NCBI GenBank assembly: GCA_016932435.1
Contig: JAFGCW010000066.1
Location: 79,690 to 143,689 of the forward strand
Direction of reading: 5' to 3'
From: Dehalococcoidales bacterium
GTDB taxonomy: Bacteria > Chloroflexota > Dehalococcoidia > Dehalococcoidales > UBA2162
DNA: 64,000 bases
Below the pieces are notes generated by a model. It was not told where the DNA came from, did not search any database, and worked only from the letters and a program-made list of their open reading frames with translations. The position numbers were made by a program, and so were the translations under genes. Shown piece after piece: positions 52,867-61,911 of this stretch. The first letter of the stretch is position 1. Each line of letters starts with the position of its first letter.

Positions 52867-53566
52867 TCGTCACCGCCATCGGCAGGGTGAAAGAAAAGGT
52901 AGAACCCTGCCCAAATTTACTTTCAACCCAGATTTTACCACCGTGTAGTTCAATAAGCAGCTTCGCTATTGCCAGCCCCAGACCTTGTCCGGTGTTAGTA
53001 GTCCCTTTTCTCTGGTTTACCTGGTAGTAAGGTTGGAATACCAGTTCCTGCTCTTTTTCCGGAATACCTATCCCGTTATCACTTACCTGTACTGTCAGCG
53101 TCATGCCTTCCCTGTACATACTGAGCTTGATCGTTCCTTCATCGCCGGTAAACTTGACAGCATTTCCCATCAACGTAAGAAAAATCTGTTCAAGATACTG
53201 GCTGTCTGCCCGAACTGTCGGAATGCCATCAGGGATATTAAGGATTAGTTTCTGACTTCTCTTCTGAGTCTCCGGATAGAGTTGTGATATTACATCCTGT
53301 ATTATCTCGGATACATTCACCGGTTTCGGCTGGAACTTTGAGTTATCAAGGAGAAGTCCCTCTGCTTGAGATAATATAGCCAATCTGCTGTCGATGCTGC
53401 GAGCGTTTCTGATTATACTCTGGATAAGTCGATCAAGTACACTTTTTTCTTCAGGATTTAGTTGAGCGTCCAGGAGTTCCGCAGAGACGATAATTGCGGT
53501 AAGGGAAGTCTTGAGTTCGTGCATTATTGCATCGGTCAGGTGTAGACTTTGATTATTCTGTGTCAT
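52847..53566 (-). CDS. Soluble histidine kinase without a sensor domain
   Basis: A 239-residue kinase consisting only of the dimerisation/phosphoacceptor helix (His in [12 protein letters not shown], about residue 16) and the ATPase domain (N box [11 protein letters not shown]1 DNGIGIPE, G2 GQGLGLAIA). There is no membrane segment, PAS or HAMP domain, so it must receive its signal through another protein or by a very small ligand. A TAGAAT box lies 11 nt before the ATG, and no ribosome site is seen. Confidence 0.92.
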   Translation of the reverse strand: MTQNNQSLHLTDAIMHELKTSLTAIIVSAELLDAQLNPEEKSVLDRLIQSIIRNARSIDSRLAILSQAEGLLLDNSKFQPKPVNVSEIIQDVISQLYPETQKRSQKLILNIPDGIPTVRADSQYLEQIFLTLMGNAVKFTGDEGTIKLSMYREGMTLTVQVSDNGIGIPEKEQELVFQPYYQVNQRKGTTNTGQGLGLAIAKLLIELHGGKIWVESKFGQGSTFSFTLPMAVTIESSSN

Positions 53567-53696
53567 ATTTATACTCTATTCTAACGGCATTATAATTACC
53601 ATTTAAATAAAAGGTCAATATGTCGAATGCTTATTTCTATTACTGATATTATTACTGATTTCCCTGGGGGTGTTGTAACTCTCCTTATAATCTTTC

Positions 53697-53725
53697 TTGA
53701 CAGAGTATTACATGCTGACTACAAT
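53697..53725 (+). promoter_or_regulatory. Promoter of rpsU-yqeY
   Basis: Consensus TTGACA and TACAAT with a 17-bp spacer, about 65 nt before the rpsU start. Confidence 0.75.
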
Positions 53726-53795
53726 ATGGGTAATAATTTTATCGTCCGAAGCTAAAATTAGTTCTGGTAAGGACGGTTAAAGGAGTTGATGTCAG

Positions 53796-53993
53796 GTGAC
53801 TGGGGTTAACGCAGGTGATAATGAAAACTTCGAAAGTCTACTAAAACGATTTAACAAGCGGGTGCAGCAGGCTGGTATCCTGTCAGAGATTCGCCATGGT
53901 GAGTACTTCGAGAAACCAAGCATAAAGCGGAAACGGAAAGAAGCCGCGAAAAAGCGGAAATCTGCCAGGACCTCGGTAAACAGGTCCAGGTAA
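53796..53993 (+). CDS. rpsU: 30S ribosomal protein S21
   Basis: A 65-residue basic ribosomal protein ([20 protein letters not shown], then the basic tail [17 protein letters not shown]). The GTG start follows AAGGAG at suitable distance. rpsU next to yqeY is a common bacterial arrangement. Confidence 0.95.
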   Translation: MTGVNAGDNENFESLLKRFNKRVQQAGILSEIRHGEYFEKPSIKRKRKEAAKKRKSARTSVNRSR

Positions 53994-54004
53994 ATATTAA
54001 TTAG

Positions 54005-54469
54005 GTGGCGAAAAAATTGAGTAGTGAGATGAAAGAGAAGCTGAACGCGGAGTTCAGACAGGCGATGAAGGATAAGGATACATTGAGACGCAGCGTACTG
54101 CGAATGGTACTCGCCTCAGTTAAGAATGCTGAGATTGCTAAACGGGCAGAGTTATCTGACGGTGATATTCTGGGTCTTGTCTCCAAGGAAGTTAAACAAC
54201 ACGAGGATAGTATTCAGGCCTACAAAGATGGTAATCGACCGGACCTGATGGAAAAGGAACAGGCGGAGCTGGCTATACTCCTCGAATACCTGCCGAAGCA
54301 GTTGTCTCGTGAAGAGATTATCGCTGAAGCGAAACGAGTGATCGAGGAAGTTGGCGCTCAAGGTCCCGGTGATAAAGGTAAGGTGATGCCAAAAATAATC
54401 GCCAACCTGAAAGGCCAGGCGGATGGTAAAGAAATAAACCAGGTAGTAACAGAACTACTCGGTTCATAA
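54005..54469 (+). CDS. yqeY: GatB/YqeY domain protein
   Basis: A 154-residue protein of the YqeY family, related to the tRNA-binding tail of GatB (LRMVLASVKNAEIAKRAEL; EYLPKQLSREEI; GKVMPKIIANLKGQADGKEIN). A role in amidotransferase or tRNA recognition is assumed from the family. GTG start, 11 nt after rpsU, followed by an intrinsic terminator. Confidence 0.94.
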   Translation: MAKKLSSEMKEKLNAEFRQAMKDKDTLRRSVLRMVLASVKNAEIAKRAELSDGDILGLVSKEVKQHEDSIQAYKDGNRPDLMEKEQAELAILLEYLPKQLSREEIIAEAKRVIEEVGAQGPGDKGKVMPKIIANLKGQADGKEINQVVTELLGS

Positions 54470-54487
54470 TAAAAATATCTATATACT

Positions 54488-54512
54488 AAAAAGGGGCTTC
54501 GGCTCCTTTTTC
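54488..54512 (+). terminator. Intrinsic terminator of rpsU-yqeY
   Basis: AAAAAGGGGC-TTCG-GCTCCTTTTT: a 10-bp stem (one G-T pair) capped by a stable TTCG tetraloop and ending in T residues. Confidence 0.9.
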
Positions 54513-54591
54513 TATTTTCCCACAGACATTCTTGACCTTTACGTGATGTAATGTTTAAATGAGTTTCGCCCGAATAAAGAAGGTGCGTTGT

Positions 54592-55554
54592 ATGGATGTT
54601 CAAAAGAGGCAACTTGGTAATACTGAAATAGAGATAACACCAGTTGGCCTGGGGTGCTGGCAGTTTCACGGTGGCGGATACGGCAGTATATTTTGGAAAT
54701 CACCTTCCTATGAAGAAACGAACACAATTGTTAAACAAGCCTTGAAGGGAGTTATCAACTGGTTCGATACGGCGGAGATGTACGGTGGTGGCAGGTCTGA
54801 GAGATCATTATCAACGGCACTGGAAAACAGTGGTATAAAAAACGGCGAAGTGGTAATTGCTACCAAGTGGCGACCTTTTCTTCGTACAGCGAAGAGTATT
54901 CTCAAAACTATTGGTGACAGGCAGAAATTCCTTTCTCCTTATAGTATAGATCTGCACCAGGTCCATTTTCCGAGTTCACTCTCATCTATAGAAGCACAAA
55001 TGAATGCGATGGTAATCTTGGTCAAGGAAGGTAAGATACGTTCGGTGGGTGTCAGTAATTTTTCAGCGGAACAGATGCGAAAAGCCCATGCAGCACTGAA
55101 GAAACACGGATTACCGCTGGCATCAAACCAGGTTAGATTTAACCTGCTTGACAGAATGATAGAAAAACAGGGAGTACTGGACACGGCCAAGGAATTGGGT
55201 ATTACTATTATTGGGTATTCTCCTCTTGCTCAGGGTTTGTTAACCGGGAAGTTTCATAAAGCTCCGGATACAATTAGGAAGCTGCCTTTTTACAGGAAAA
55301 GAGCGACAGGGCGTATGCTTGAAAAAAGCCGGCCATTGGTGAATCTACTTGAAGAGATCTCATCTTCATATGGCTGCACGCCTTCGGAAGTGGCTTTAAG
55401 CTGGGTGATCAACTACGAGGGAGGTTTGGTCGTTGCTATTCCAGGCGCTTCAAAGGCGGATCATATAGCACAAAATGTCAACGCGATGAGTTTGAAGTTG
55501 ACCGATGATGAGATGAGAAAACTGGATGAAATGTCCAGAGATATTGCACGGTGA
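54592..55554 (+). CDS. Aldo/keto reductase
   Basis: A 320-residue NADPH-dependent (beta/alpha)8 oxidoreductase. Catalytic Asp and Tyr are in WFDTAEMYGGGRSE; the lysine is in VIATKW; the histidine in DLHQVHFP; the cofactor pocket is in the C-terminal VAIPGASKADHI. The start at 54592 has AAGGTG upstream. Substrate unknown; the YhdN/Gfo-like subfamily acts on sugars and aldehydes. Confidence 0.92.
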   Translation: MDVQKRQLGNTEIEITPVGLGCWQFHGGGYGSIFWKSPSYEETNTIVKQALKGVINWFDTAEMYGGGRSERSLSTALENSGIKNGEVVIATKWRPFLRTAKSILKTIGDRQKFLSPYSIDLHQVHFPSSLSSIEAQMNAMVILVKEGKIRSVGVSNFSAEQMRKAHAALKKHGLPLASNQVRFNLLDRMIEKQGVLDTAKELGITIIGYSPLAQGLLTGKFHKAPDTIRKLPFYRKRATGRMLEKSRPLVNLLEEISSSYGCTPSEVALSWVINYEGGLVVAIPGASKADHIAQNVNAMSLKLTDDEMRKLDEMSRDIAR

Positions 55555-55604
55555 GGTGTACTCAACAATGATTAATCCTGCCATTGTGATATAATTAACG
55601 TACG

Positions 55605-56654
55605 TTGCTGATAATGAGAGAAGCACTTCTCTATGAAAAGCTTCCTGATTCCCGGGTACATTGTCACACCTGCCAGTGGCACTGCAAGATAAATGCTGGA
55701 AAATACGGCGTTTGCGGTGCCTATCAGAACAGAGATGGTGTGCTATATACTCTTGATTATAGTATCGTTTCCTCTCTGGCAGTCGATCCTATAGAAAAGA
55801 AACCTCTCTTTCATTTCTATCCGGGTACCCTGGTATTTTCGATGGGCTCTTTAGGATGTAACTTCCATTGTAAGCATTGCCAGAACTGGCAGATATCCAG
55901 GGTAGATAACACTACCGGGAGACAGGATTGTAGAGAGATCCCACCGGCTACGGCTGTCAAACTGGCAAAAGATAACGGATGCAGCGGTATTGCCTGGACC
56001 TATAATGAGCCGGGTATCTGGCTGGAATATGTGCTGGAAACCGCCAGGCTGGCTAAAGAAAACGGCCTGTATACGGTCCTTGTAACCAACGGTTATTCAT
56101 CCCAGGCTGCCTTAGATATAATGGGTCCGTATATCGATGCGTATCGAGTAGATATTAAGGGTTTTTCCGATTCATTTTACAAAGATATCGCCGGAATATT
56201 TGAATGGCGTGGGATACTGGAAACATCCAAACGAGCGAAAACCGAATGGAACATGCATATTGAAGTAGTGACGAATATCATACCGACCTTCAATGATGAC
56301 GATGAACAGCTTGGTAATATTGCTGCCTGGATATGTGATGAACTCGGAGAACTGACGCCATGGCACGTGACGAGGTTCCATCCTGCTTATAATTTGATGG
56401 ATGTACCTTCCACGCCTATTTCCACGCTGGATCGAGCCTGCGAAATAGGAGAAAAAGCAGGTCTAAAATTCATCTACGTGGGGAATGCACCCGGTCACAG
56501 GAACGAAACAACCATTTGCTATTCATGCGGGAAAACTATTATCGAGAGATTCGGCTACCGGACTGAAATAACCGGACTTGAAGACTCTCACTGCCGGTTC
56601 TGCGGTGCGGAACTCAATATCAGGACCGGAAGTCGGAATCTGAACAAAGTTTAG
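55605..56654 (+). CDS. amrS: AmmeMemoRadiSam system radical SAM enzyme
   Basis: A 349-residue radical SAM enzyme. An N-terminal Cys-rich knuckle (CHTCQWHCKIN, then GVCGAY) precedes the cluster motif GCNFHCKHC and NWQIS, and the C-terminus has a second Cys set (CYSCGKTI, CRFCGAEL). The family is named for its constant linkage to AMMECR1 and MEMO domains, encoded by the next gene. A TTG (55605) and an ATG (55614) are possible starts; an extended -10 (TGATATAAT, ending 55595) lies so close that the transcript has almost no leader. Confidence 0.92.
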   Translation: MLIMREALLYEKLPDSRVHCHTCQWHCKINAGKYGVCGAYQNRDGVLYTLDYSIVSSLAVDPIEKKPLFHFYPGTLVFSMGSLGCNFHCKHCQNWQISRVDNTTGRQDCREIPPATAVKLAKDNGCSGIAWTYNEPGIWLEYVLETARLAKENGLYTVLVTNGYSSQAALDIMGPYIDAYRVDIKGFSDSFYKDIAGIFEWRGILETSKRAKTEWNMHIEVVTNIIPTFNDDDEQLGNIAAWICDELGELTPWHVTRFHPAYNLMDVPSTPISTLDRACEIGEKAGLKFIYVGNAPGHRNETTICYSCGKTIIERFGYRTEITGLEDSHCRFCGAELNIRTGSRNLNKV

Positions 56655-56686
56655 TTTAATTGTCAGGAGTTGAAAGGAGGGTGAAG

Positions 56687-58000
56687 ATGGAGACCAGGAG
56701 TGCGGTAGTAGCTGGACAGTTCTACCCCGGAACACCTGAAACTCTCAAATCGACGATAAAAGAAATGATCGATGAGGAAGCAGATAAACAGAAAGCTCTT
56801 GGTATCATTGTTCCTCATGCCGGGTATATGTATTCAGGGCGTGTAGCAGGCGCCACGCTTTCACGAATCGAGTTTACTGATACGTTCATAATCATCGGAC
56901 CGAGTCATACCGGATTGGGGAAACCTCTCAGTGTTATGACTGAAGGGATTTGGGAAACTCCGCTGGGAGACGTGGAGATAGACACGGAACTTGCCACAGA
57001 GATACTGGACGCCTGCAATAAACTCAAAGAAGACAGCCGTGCCCATAATTTTGAACATGCTATTGAAGTCCAACTTCCCTTCCTGCAGTATTTTAAGCCT
57101 GATGTAAAAATCGTCCCGATCGTTCTCGGTTACGCCAATGTTAAAGACTACAAGGATATCGGGAAAGGTATTGCCGCAGCACTGAAAAAGACCGGACGAG
57201 AGGCGGTAATCATGGTTTCAAGTGATATGAACCACTATGAACCGCAGGATGTGACAAAAGACAAGGACAGCCTGGCCATCGAAGCAATGATTGACCTGGA
57301 TGAGGATGAATTGATATCGCGCGTCAGGGAAAACAATATAACGATGTGCGGGGTCGCTCCGGCGATGAGTATGATAACAGCGGTAAAGGAACTAGGGGCT
57401 TCCCCCGGCGAACTCGTGATGTACCGGACCAGCGGTGATACTACCGGCGATGTCGACAGCGTGGTAGGCTATGCCGGAGTGATAATACCAGCTATGTCTT
57501 CGCTGGTGAAGCTGGCAAAAGACACGGTCGACGCCTATATAACGAAGGGTGAAATTATAGAACCACCGGAAACACTCACTTCCGAAATGGAGAATAAGGC
57601 CGGGGTATTTGTGTCCATTCATAAGAAAGGCGCGTTGCGCGGCTGTATAGGAACCTTCGAACCGTCCGAGGAAAACGTAGCCCGTGAAATCATTATCAAT
57701 GCCATCAGTTCAGCAACCAGAGATCCCCGGTTCTCATCAATCGATCCCGAAGAACTGGATCTGCTGGATTACAGCGTGGATGTCCTCACCGAACCGGAAC
57801 TCGTAGAAGACGAAGACCAGCTTGATCCACATCAGTACGGCGTTATTGTGGAATCCGGATACCACCGGGGACTGCTGCTTCCGGATCTTGAAGGAGTTGA
57901 TACCGTCGAACAGCAGATAGATATCTGCCGTCAGAAAGCCGGGATTCCGGCAGGCCAACCCGTACAACTCTACCGGTTCGAGGTGAGAAGGTATAAGTAA
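56687..58000 (+). CDS. MEMO1-AMMECR1 fusion (AmmeMemoRadiSam proteins B and A)
   Basis: A 437-residue two-domain protein. The N-terminal half is the MEMO dioxygenase-like domain ([40 protein letters not shown] with metal-type His). The C-terminal half is AMMECR1 ([13 protein letters not shown] and [21 protein letters not shown]). The cellular role of the AmmeMemoRadiSam set is unsettled; redox modification of a protein or peptide has been proposed. The AAAGGAGGGTG site fixes the start at 56687. Confidence 0.94.
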   Translation: METRSAVVAGQFYPGTPETLKSTIKEMIDEEADKQKALGIIVPHAGYMYSGRVAGATLSRIEFTDTFIIIGPSHTGLGKPLSVMTEGIWETPLGDVEIDTELATEILDACNKLKEDSRAHNFEHAIEVQLPFLQYFKPDVKIVPIVLGYANVKDYKDIGKGIAAALKKTGREAVIMVSSDMNHYEPQDVTKDKDSLAIEAMIDLDEDELISRVRENNITMCGVAPAMSMITAVKELGASPGELVMYRTSGDTTGDVDSVVGYAGVIIPAMSSLVKLAKDTVDAYITKGEIIEPPETLTSEMENKAGVFVSIHKKGALRGCIGTFEPSEENVAREIIINAISSATRDPRFSSIDPEELDLLDYSVDVLTEPELVEDEDQLDPHQYGVIVESGYHRGLLLPDLEGVDTVEQQIDICRQKAGIPAGQPVQLYRFEVRRYK

Positions 58001-58001
58001 A

Positions 58002-58892
58002 GTGAAGATAAACCTTTTCTCTGATAACAAGACCAAAGACGTGATATTTCTCATTCCGGTAAGTACACCCGATGAGAAATTGCCCAAAGGCAAAATACGT
58101 ATGCTTTATTGCGATGTTTCGGGTAAGGTATACACAACCCTGCTGGATAATACCGTATATAAACTAATCGCTGAAGATATAGAAAAGTTCGAGGATAATA
58201 ACAGGTGTTATGCGACTGTCGGACTGGAGATTGGTCCGGGTAATTACGCGCCCGTCGTTGTCGAAATCAGCTCCGATGAATCGTGGACTCTGTCACATGC
58301 ACTGGAGCATGCGCTAAATAATGCCATGATTCCGGAGGTTCTCCTGAAAAATATCGCCCATGTTATTAAACTCGGTGAAAAAGGGATCAGGAAAAACGGT
58401 TCGAATGGTAAGGGTGATAGTAAAACAGGAAGATCGATAATGCCTCAAGTCATGGACCGGTTACCGTACTACCTGGAACGTGACATGGAATTTTCAATGC
58501 CTGTGTATAAGGCTGAGCATCGTTTCCCTTTAATAATATTGAAAAGCTACTTGTCGGGTGGGAGTGCCTCCGCTAGCGGTCAGAAATTACTTATACTCGA
58601 TAGTGACGGTGACCTGGCGATAATTAAAATACCATTTAAGATATTGGATAAGGCGGAAAAGAGATTACACAACTGGGCAACACACAATAGCCGGGACGCC
58701 TGTCTTGTTATTTATCACGAGGAGAATCACTACACGATAAACTACCTTGTTATCAGTCCGGCGCAGAGAAAAGCCCTGGACGTGATAACCAGGGAGTTCG
58801 AGGGAACAGGCTCAGGTAGAGGTTCGCTTTCAGTCGCTGCCCGGAGAGTGGTAAGAAGGGCGCAGGAACTGGCTTCCTGCATAACCGGCTAA
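58002..58892 (+). CDS. Unknown protein coupled to AmmeMemoRadiSam genes
   Basis: A 296-residue protein with a GTG start 1 nt after the stop of the MEMO-AMMECR1 gene, so translation is coupled. It is soluble with mixed alpha/beta content; a Gly/Ser/Lys-rich linker around 130-145 separates two domains, and the C-terminus is basic and helical (SVAARRVVRRAQELAS). No catalytic motif or family is recognised. Position suggests a fourth member of the system in this lineage. Confidence 0.75.
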   Translation: MKINLFSDNKTKDVIFLIPVSTPDEKLPKGKIRMLYCDVSGKVYTTLLDNTVYKLIAEDIEKFEDNNRCYATVGLEIGPGNYAPVVVEISSDESWTLSHALEHALNNAMIPEVLLKNIAHVIKLGEKGIRKNGSNGKGDSKTGRSIMPQVMDRLPYYLERDMEFSMPVYKAEHRFPLIILKSYLSGGSASASGQKLLILDSDGDLAIIKIPFKILDKAEKRLHNWATHNSRDACLVIYHEENHYTINYLVISPAQRKALDVITREFEGTGSGRGSLSVAARRVVRRAQELASCITG

Positions 58893-58925
58893 GTAACATA
58901 TCGAAGCTGTTTTACTAACTTACTC

Positions 58926-60269
58926 CTATTCAGGAGTACCATGCATATCTTTGAACAATTTATCACCACTCGGAATAACAGGATTATCTTCTCCTGAAAT
59001 TTCTTTTGGCCTCGCTGCTATTTTCGGTCGTATCCTCGGGAATTTGGATGACAAAATCCAGCCGTAAAGATCAACCACTTTTGTTCTTTCCATGGCTAAC
59101 ACCAGTATCGACGTAATGACAATGCTGAGTAATACTACCCCATAGGTTATATTTTTAATGGTTTCACCGCCGGCAACTTCCTGCTGGAGGGGAATACTTG
59201 CCAGGACGACAGCCGCAAGTCCCTTGGGCACCATAATCGATGCAATGGAAATATCAAGCTTGGGATATGATTTTTTTACCGTAACCTTTACTGAAAACAG
59301 TCGAAGTATAAACGCAACAAGGCAAAGAATGATCGATACTACTATCATCCAGCTGCTTATCAACTCGAGCGAAATACCAAGGTAGATAAAGAAAAATGTC
59401 TTGAGAAGAAACGCCACTTCGCTGAAGAATAACTTTTCCGCTTCGGTCAGGCCGATAGAATCTCCGAGAACGGACTTCTTGAATATAGGAATGTGTATTG
59501 ATTCGATATTACCGATGGTTATTCCGAAAGCGAGAGCCGCGATAGGTCCGCTGAAATTCATCATTTCAACGACCCCGAATAAAACGAAGACAAAGGCAGG
59601 CGTAGTAAACATGGCATTCTTTAGCAGGTGAATCCTGTTAAGCAGCATCGACCAGATGAGAGCTCCCGCGACACCGAATATCATTGCCATTACAAATGCA
59701 GCGAAAAGATTTCCTGAAATCGAGGCTATATTCAAATGCCCCAGGGTATAGGCCTGTACCAGGGCAACCGTGATGATAATGCTTAATACGTCATTTACGG
59801 ATGATTCGACAGACAGCAGAGTTCGGGTTTCTTCCTGGACCTTAAGCTGCCTGATAAGCGGAATAACGACCGCCTCTGATGTGGAACTGACGATCGCTCC
59901 CAGTATGAAAGCAGCCAGTACTTCAAGGTCGGTCAAAAGGAGGGCAAGTCCGGCAACGCAAACCATCGTGATGAAAAAACTGAGTGGTGCTAATTTTATA
60001 GCGCTGCTCATGGTACTTCGAATTGCTGAAAGACGCAGCGTGAGTCCACTCTCGAACAATATTATGATAAGGGTGATCGTCGTGAAGATCGGTCCTACAA
60101 TACCGAACGCGGAAGGGGACGTCAGATTAAAAAGAGGTCCGAAGATAATGCCGATTATTATCAGCAGCAGCACATCAGGAATTCTTGTACGGCTGAATAT
60201 CCCGGTAAAGAGATGTGCCAGGAATACCAGAATGCCGACCAGAGCTACGGTTGAGGCTATTTCCTGCAT
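58926..60269 (-). CDS. NhaP-type Na+(K+)/H+ antiporter
   Basis: A 447-residue CPA1-family cation/proton antiporter with about twelve hydrophobic segments. The transport-site motif is VESSVNDVLSIIITVAL (ND pair) and an acidic residue is in LFESGLTLRL. A soluble tail of about 45 residues follows. It handles pH and salt homeostasis. The 180-nt gap upstream holds no clear element. Confidence 0.9.
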   Translation of the reverse strand: MQEIASTVALVGILVFLAHLFTGIFSRTRIPDVLLLIIIGIIFGPLFNLTSPSAFGIVGPIFTTITLIIILFESGLTLRLSAIRSTMSSAIKLAPLSFFITMVCVAGLALLLTDLEVLAAFILGAIVSSTSEAVVIPLIRQLKVQEETRTLLSVESSVNDVLSIIITVALVQAYTLGHLNIASISGNLFAAFVMAMIFGVAGALIWSMLLNRIHLLKNAMFTTPAFVFVLFGVVEMMNFSGPIAALAFGITIGNIESIHIPIFKKSVLGDSIGLTEAEKLFFSEVAFLLKTFFFIYLGISLELISSWMIVVSIILCLVAFILRLFSVKVTVKKSYPKLDISIASIMVPKGLAAVVLASIPLQQEVAGGETIKNITYGVVLLSIVITSILVLAMERTKVVDLYGWILSSKFPRIRPKIAARPKEISGEDNPVIPSGDKLFKDMHGTPE

Positions 60270-60449
60270 AATTAGCTAACGTGTGTATAATCGATCTATA
60301 CTATCGTCTTCATCCGTCCATAACGGTTTTAGAAGTTTCTCTAGTATATACAAGTTTATGAAAGTAGTAAACCGGAGGTTAGAATAAGGATATATTCAGG
60401 AGACCTCTGATTTATATCACATACTATCGATCAAGACATTCCTCCGTAT

Positions 60450-60851
60450 CTAGACATCGTCTATTCCCTTGAGGATTCTGGCAATCTGCCCGTCATCGTT
60501 ATAGCACCATATCTCTTTTATCTTGCCATCCGAGATATGCAAGATTTCCATTACTTCGAAGTTGACTTCCTTGTGGGTTGGTTCGTAGTGTTCGAATTTC
60601 CTGTTAAAGATTCCGGAACGGGTGAATCTTAGCGCCACCTTGTCGCCATCTGAGAATATATCATGGATCGTGTCATGCAGGTTATCGAATGCTTCGATAT
60701 CATCTTTCAGTCCCTTCACCTGGAATTCTCTGTCCCAGGGATGTCCCCAGTTTGCATGCCCGATGAAATCTTCAGACATTAATGATTGATAACCCTCGAG
60801 AGTGCAGTCATGGAATTTACGGGCGATTTCCAGATTCTCCGATGAAGCCAT
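60450..60851 (-). CDS. SnoaL/ester-cyclase-like NTF2-fold protein
   Basis: A 133-residue NTF2-like protein (LEIARKFHDCTLEGYQSLMSEDFIGH; FEVMEILHISDGKIKEIW). Members of the group bind or isomerise small hydrophobic ligands. The ATG at 60851 has AAGGAA upstream; the frame is open for 26 more codons without a site. It is distinct in sequence from the NTF2-like gene at 16990. Confidence 0.75.
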   Translation of the reverse strand: MASSENLEIARKFHDCTLEGYQSLMSEDFIGHANWGHPWDREFQVKGLKDDIEAFDNLHDTIHDIFSDGDKVALRFTRSGIFNRKFEHYEPTHKEVNFEVMEILHISDGKIKEIWCYNDDGQIARILKGIDDV

Positions 60852-60944
60852 GAAATTTCCTTGTCCCGTGGCACAGGTTTCTCCACCTCGATTATCTCCA
60901 TGACCTCGGGCGGACCCCGCCTGTAACAAACAACGGCTTTCACA

Positions 60945-61079
60945 ATGAGTACTATGGTAGATAATTACGGTGATGATGTAAAGGTTGAAATCAAAAAACC
61001 GGGTGTCGTGGGATTGACTATCAAGTGGGATAAACCCACACCTTGTCTCTGGCCCATAGGACCATTTACTCTTTCATGA
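60945..61079 (+). CDS. Possible 44-residue small protein
   Basis: ATG at 60945 to TGA at 61079 encodes a 44-residue protein (MSTMVDNYGDDVKVEIKKPG at the start, PCLWPIGPFTLS at the end). Amino-acid composition looks protein-like, but no ribosome site is seen, so it may be chance. It lies in a 340-nt gap that otherwise shows nothing. Confidence 0.25.
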   Translation: MSTMVDNYGDDVKVEIKKPGVVGLTIKWDKPTPCLWPIGPFTLS

Positions 61080-61190
61080 AACACTGGACTGTGATATGCT
61101 ATCCCGTACGTTTGACCGATGGTGTATTATTAGATACCCGGTCTTTCAAGGAACCTGTTGAAAGAACAGATAGTAAAAGGATATTGACTC

Positions 61191-61784
61191 ATGGGCACTG
61201 AGAAAGGTTTCGCGGAATTCCAGGATATCTACCAGTTCGCCCGTAATTCCACCGGGATGAAACTGAACCATGAAGATGCGGAACGATTTGCTCTTCACTG
61301 GGCAAGGGAGTATTCGAACAATAATTTCGAGACCTTCAAGAATGTCTACCGGTATGCGCGTCAATTCAACGGGATGAACCTGAGCCACGAAGTAGCGGTG
61401 GATTTCGCTCTTGAATGGGTAAAAGATTATGCAGATCGGGATTTTGAGAAATTCAAGAACGCTTTTCGATTTGCCAGTAATCCCGGCGGGATGAATCTAT
61501 ACTATGCGCACGCGGTACAGTTCGCCTACGAATGGGTACGGGACCACGCGAACAGGAATTTTGAGAAATTCACGGAAGTCTTTCGCTACGCCCGAACTCC
61601 TGACGGTATGAACCTGAACTTCGAATACGCGGTACTTTTTGCCCTTCAATGGGTACGGGACTATTCGAAGAGGGATTTCGATAAGTTCAAGGAGTTCTAT
61701 CGATATGCTCGCAGTCCCGGCGGGATGAACCTTACCTATGAAGCGGCGAAAACCTTCGCCTTTCGCAAGCTGCTCGATGGGTAG
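61191..61784 (+). CDS. Protein of five 39-residue repeats, unknown family
   Basis: A 197-residue protein that is almost nothing but five tandem 39-residue units starting at residues 7, 46, 85, 124 and 163 (the last shortened to 35). Each unit has the plan F-x-x-F-K-x-x-Y/F-R-[YF]-A-R, then GMNL, then a helix with A-V-x-F-A-x-x-W-V-R-D-[YH]. The predicted shape is a helical-pair solenoid. There is no signal peptide or membrane segment. Units are alike enough (about half of residues) to suggest recent expansion. Function unknown. Confidence 0.85.
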   Translation: MGTEKGFAEFQDIYQFARNSTGMKLNHEDAERFALHWAREYSNNNFETFKNVYRYARQFNGMNLSHEVAVDFALEWVKDYADRDFEKFKNAFRFASNPGGMNLYYAHAVQFAYEWVRDHANRNFEKFTEVFRYARTPDGMNLNFEYAVLFALQWVRDYSKRDFDKFKEFYRYARSPGGMNLTYEAAKTFAFRKLLDG

Positions 61785-61911
61785 GTGTTTACAAATATTC
61801 AGCAAATTATCTCACGGTTTACTAAATTATTGTCACTAATCCCGCCTCTCATAACCGGTAAACTTGTAGTATAATACAGGTTACTCTATTCGATCTTTGG
61901 AGGGTGGTGCT

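Noticed and set aside
61209..61780. 117-bp tandem repeat as a possible non-coding satellite
   Set aside because: It is in frame with a 39-residue protein repeat in a gene with a proper start and stop.
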